From: Vitellaria paradoxa | Taxonomy: Eukaryota; Streptophyta; Magnoliopsida; Ericales; Sapotaceae | Length of the DNA: 64,000 nt | Direction of reading: 5' to 3' | Assembly (NCBI GenBank): GCA_019916065.1 | Contig: CM034244.1 | Span: 33,107,433 to 33,171,432 of the forward strand | In this document: piece by piece, positions 60,740-64,000 of the stretch | Layout of the letters: each line of letters begins with the position of its first letter | How positions within the stretch are numbered: the stretch's first letter is position 1 | Made by a program: the position numbers and the translations under genes | The notes under the pieces: model-generated | The model's database searches: none | Told to the model about the DNA's origin: nothing | The model's input: the letters and a program-made list of their open reading frames with translations, nothing else

Positions 60740-60752
60740 TTGATATCAAAGC
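60740..60752 (+). promoter_or_regulatory. Degenerate primer-binding site
   Basis: ttgatatcaaagc differs from the initiator-Met form tggtatcagagc by transitions. It is one base inside the LTR end, as expected. Confidence 0.6.
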
Positions 60753-60821
60753 GGGTCACCTTAGATTTTTTTTTTAAAATTTTTTTTTTGGTGAGATCCG
60801 TAATTTTAAAAAATAAATTTT

Positions 60822-62926
60822 ATGGAGAATTATAGAGAAAGTGGATCGTCTACGAGGCCTCCTCTATTTGACGGAACCAATTATGCGTATTAGAAAGCCA
60901 AAATGAGGGCTCATCTTCAGTTTATTGATGACAGAGTTTGGGACTCTGTTGAGAGGGGTTGGATTCGTCCTATTAAGGTCTCTGCTGATAAGAGCACCAC
61001 CATCCCCAAACCTGTTTTTGAATGGGATAAAAGTGAACTTGAAAGTAGTGCATGGAATAGGAAGGCAATGAATTCTATATTAAATGCTGTCACTGCTGAC
61101 AAGTTTCGTAGAATCTCAACTTGTGAGATTCCAAAAGCGGCTTGGGACATACTCCAAGTAACTTATGAAGGTACTAGCATTGTCAAGAAGTCAAAACTTC
61201 TGAAATTGAAAACTGCTTTTGGAAATCTAAAAATGGAAGAGGATGAAACTTTTGATCAATTTTATGCTAGGTTAAGTGATAATGTTAATTCTCATTTTAA
61301 CTTAGGTGTTATTATTCCATCTTCTGATATTGTGAGTAAGATTTTAAGATCTGTTCCTAATAGATTTCAATCCAAAGTTAATGCTATTGAAGAGGCCAAA
61401 GATATTGAATCCATAAACGTGAAGGAATTGGTTGGCTCTCTTCAAACATTTGAGTCTAATCTTCGCTCTTCTAAAAAACAAAAAAGTTTGGTTTTAAATA
61501 CTGTGAAAGAGGAGGATGATGACTCAGATGAAAACATAGATGAACTTGTTATTCTTGCTAATAAATTCAAAAATGTTTTCAAAAATCAAATAAGTCCAAC
61601 AAAATGAATTTTGAGGAAAACAATTCTTTAAAGAAAGAAAATAGTTTTGAAAAGAAAAATTTTGAGAAAAAGTTTGAGAAGAAAAATAATTCAAAAATAA
61701 TGAAAGGTATAAAGTGTTTTGAATGTCAGGGTTTTGGACATATGGCTCAAGAATGTCCGACAAGATTGAAGAGAAAAGGAAAGGTTCTCAAAATGACATA
61801 GGATGATAGTGATAATGAAGAATCATCGACCTCAGAATCAGAAACTAAACAAGAAAATTTCATGGCATTTATTGCATCTGTGCAAAGCTTGAAAAATGAA
61901 AACACTTAAGGTGATTCTGAAATTAGTGGAGCTGAAAATTCAGATGAGGAAGAATCAGATCTTCAAGAAACATATAATGAATTGTACAAACGATATTATA
62001 AATTAGTGAAGAAAGAAGATAAGTTGAAAGAGAAAGTGAAGTTGGGAGAAAATGAAAGGAAGAAACAAAATGATGAGATAGAAGAACTTCTTAAGAGAAA
62101 TTCAGAGATGATTGTGAGAGATGCATTCTTATTCAACAAGCTTGAGGAAAGTCGAGTTGCAAAAAGAGAAGCAATGACAGAGAATGACAAACTTAAAAGT
62201 AAGATTAAGTGTCTTGAACTTGATTTAAAAAATGCTAAATTGTCTTTCTCTAAATTTGATGTAGGATCAAAACAATTGGAAGAAATACTGAGCATTCAGA
62301 GACCATCCAAAAACACTTCAGGACTGGGATATAATGAAAAGGCAAAGGAAAAAGTTGATCCTAAATTCATCCCATCAACTTTAAAAACTTTGGAGAATGA
62401 GCTTGGATCAGAAAAAGTAACAGTGAGTACTCCTGTTACAAAAGGTAAGTCTCTACCCTCTAATGCAAGATTCAAGAATAATTTTCTTAATAATAAGAGG
62501 GAAAATAATCAAAGCTTTCATTCTATAAAAGCCTTTCAAGAGCCTTCGTCCATTCATAGGAAATTCATTCCTATTTGTCATCATTGTGGTTTGAAGGGTC
62601 ATATTCGACCTAGATGTTATAAGCTCTATGATTTGTCTAAGAGTTATATTGATGGAAGGGTTGAAAAGTCCTATTTTCAAAATAATCACAAGAATTTTTT
62701 GTTAAATCGATTTCAAACTCTTTTGAATGAGACTGAACATTTGACTCGAGAGATAAAAAATTTTGAAAAATCTTATAATCTCTCTATGAACCAAAATAAG
62801 ACTAGGAGAACTCCATTTTATGCTTCTAAAAATCATGATAAGAATTCTCATAAGATTAGACGTATTTGGATTCCCAAATCTAAAGTGGTAAAAGCTAATA
62901 TTTTTTCCAAATCCCTTAACCTTTAA
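60822..62926 (+). pseudogene. copia-type gag with two zinc knuckles and a coiled-coil region
   Basis: Starts at ATG 60822. A TAG at 60891 replaces the expected Trp of NYAYW. From 60903 the frame runs through FRRISTCEIPKAAWDILQVT, FDQFYARLSDNV and NRFQSKVNAIEEA. A frame change near 61590 leads to the first knuckle CFECQGFGHMAQEC (about 61720). TAG at about 61799 (Trp expected) and TAA at about 61908 (Gln expected) follow. The long last part (61982-62926) has charged heptad-like sequence and a second knuckle, CHHCGLKGHIRPRC (about 62575), then IRRIWIPKSKVVKAN. Lineage resembles SIRE-type copia gag. No protease or integrase follows. Confidence 0.85.
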
Positions 62927-64000
62927 AGATTTGAGTTTCTTAAGAAATCCCTTAGAATGTGTTATTTGAGTTAATATCCATGTATTTGTTTATTTTATTT
63001 ATTTTATCTTTGTTTATTTATTATTATTTAAAAAAAAACAGAGGCATGTTATTATGTTCATTTTATGATCTTAGAGAATTAGAACTTTTTGGATTTATCC
63101 CTCATACTTGTATATACTCTTTTCAATATTGACTTGATGAATACTATCATGCTTTTGGGGTGCCTCTTAAAACACTACTTCAGATCTTAGTACTTTTCGA
63201 ACTATCATGTGTGTATTACCATAGTTTGTACTTGATCCAGTACCTTGTCTATGTACCCTCTGTATGCTTAGAATAATGGCCAGACTTTTTGGAAAGGGCT
63301 ACCACAAGGGATAATGTAAAGTCACCGGCACCATTGTACATTAAGTGAGAAAAGTCACTAACGTGAAACCGGGAGGGCTACCTACATTTGAAGTGAGTGA
63401 AAGCCGCCAAACCATAGTAGAATAAGGGTGGTTAAGTTGAACATTGCAATCTCAAAAAAAAGGCATAATTAAAAAAAAAAGTGAGAGTTTGTGATATTGC
63501 AGGACATTCTCAAGCATATAAAGGTGTTCTAGACATGGGTGTAGGTTATAGGAAATTCTATTCTTCCAATACACTCCTGATAGTTTTTGAGCTCTTGGAA
63601 CAGATTGTCATGAGTTCCGCACACACTGCACAAGCATTTGTTTTCTATTAGTATGATATTCATTCATCTCAGTATTCATAATTGCAAAGAGGTTATATAA
63701 GTTTGAGTTTAGATATTTAGCAATTGATTTTTCTTTCTCTGGGTTCATGAAATAACATATTCCATGTTTCTATATTTTTTTTATTTTTAATTAAATTGTT
63801 AAGTCGATATTCTCGTAAACTTTTCCTTTGGATGACCTTTTAAGCTTAGTCTTTAAGGTAGCTTGGTTTTGGTAATGTCAGTAATTTTTTTTTGGTCTTG
63901 AAGGTTTGTTAGTAAATTTTTTGAGCGTTGTTTTTTGAGTTTAAAAAAAAAAATTAACCTTATCTTTATGGTTTGTTGGGAATTTAGTTTTCAGCATTGT
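62927..64000. other. Non-coding interior after gag, no pol visible
   Basis: No copia protease (DSG), integrase or reverse transcriptase motif is seen on either strand, and the sequence is AT-rich and rich in stops. The LTR start tgtaaggtttaatttt does not recur before the window ends, so the element continues beyond it. Confidence 0.6.

Noticed and set aside
1..64000. CRISPR arrays, bacterial operons, riboswitches or phage-type defence genes
   Set aside because: No regularly spaced repeats with unique spacers and no bacterial gene organisation; the window is plant nuclear DNA.

Overview
This is an AT-rich stretch of flowering-plant nuclear DNA, most likely from a non-grass (eudicot-type) genome. 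The genes have introns and belong to plant families, and most of the rest is transposable-element debris of plant type: Ty1-copia retrotransposons primed by initiator-Met tRNA, hAT and Tourist-like DNA elements, Au-type SINEs, and RTE and L1 LINEs. The species cannot be named from the sequence.

Layout. 1-5.2 kb: a decayed copia gag copy, a plant-mobile-domain (PMD) gene remnant on the minus strand, and a possible LTR fragment. 5.6-5.9 kb: an orphan first exon of an ABCG (white-brown complex) transporter. 6.2-9.65 kb: a Tourist-like MITE split by a hAT element with an 8-bp target duplication. 11.7-12.2 kb: a CACTA-like end holding an Au SINE. 12.6-17.05 kb and 25.9-35.4 kb: two same-strand paralogues of the DUF604/GT31-like glycosyltransferase family, each rebuilt here from four in-frame exons (514 and 507 codons). 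Between them lies a gene-free interval with a direct duplication of about 1-1.4 kb. 58.5-37.85 kb on the minus strand: a RETICULATA-RELATED (DUF3411) plastid protein gene of eight exons. It is stretched to over 20 kb by a complete copia element with TSDs, a second non-autonomous LTR element, LINE fragments and a SINE in its introns. 59.0-64 kb: an RTE LINE remnant interrupted by a copia-type element whose gag is followed by no visible pol up to the window end.

Relationships. The two DUF604 genes are tandem paralogues, probably Golgi type II membrane glycosyltransferases. One has lost the first Asp of the DDD motif, and their intron positions differ. The RETICULATA-RELATED gene converges on the second DUF604 gene and carries a one-base frameshift in exon 2. 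The most interesting signals are the nested insertions with exact target duplications, an apparently gained or lost intron bounded by an 8-bp direct repeat, several short repeat families shared across the window, a long intronic foldback, and stop codons in the retroelements that fit C-to-T decay. No wholly new multi-gene system was found.
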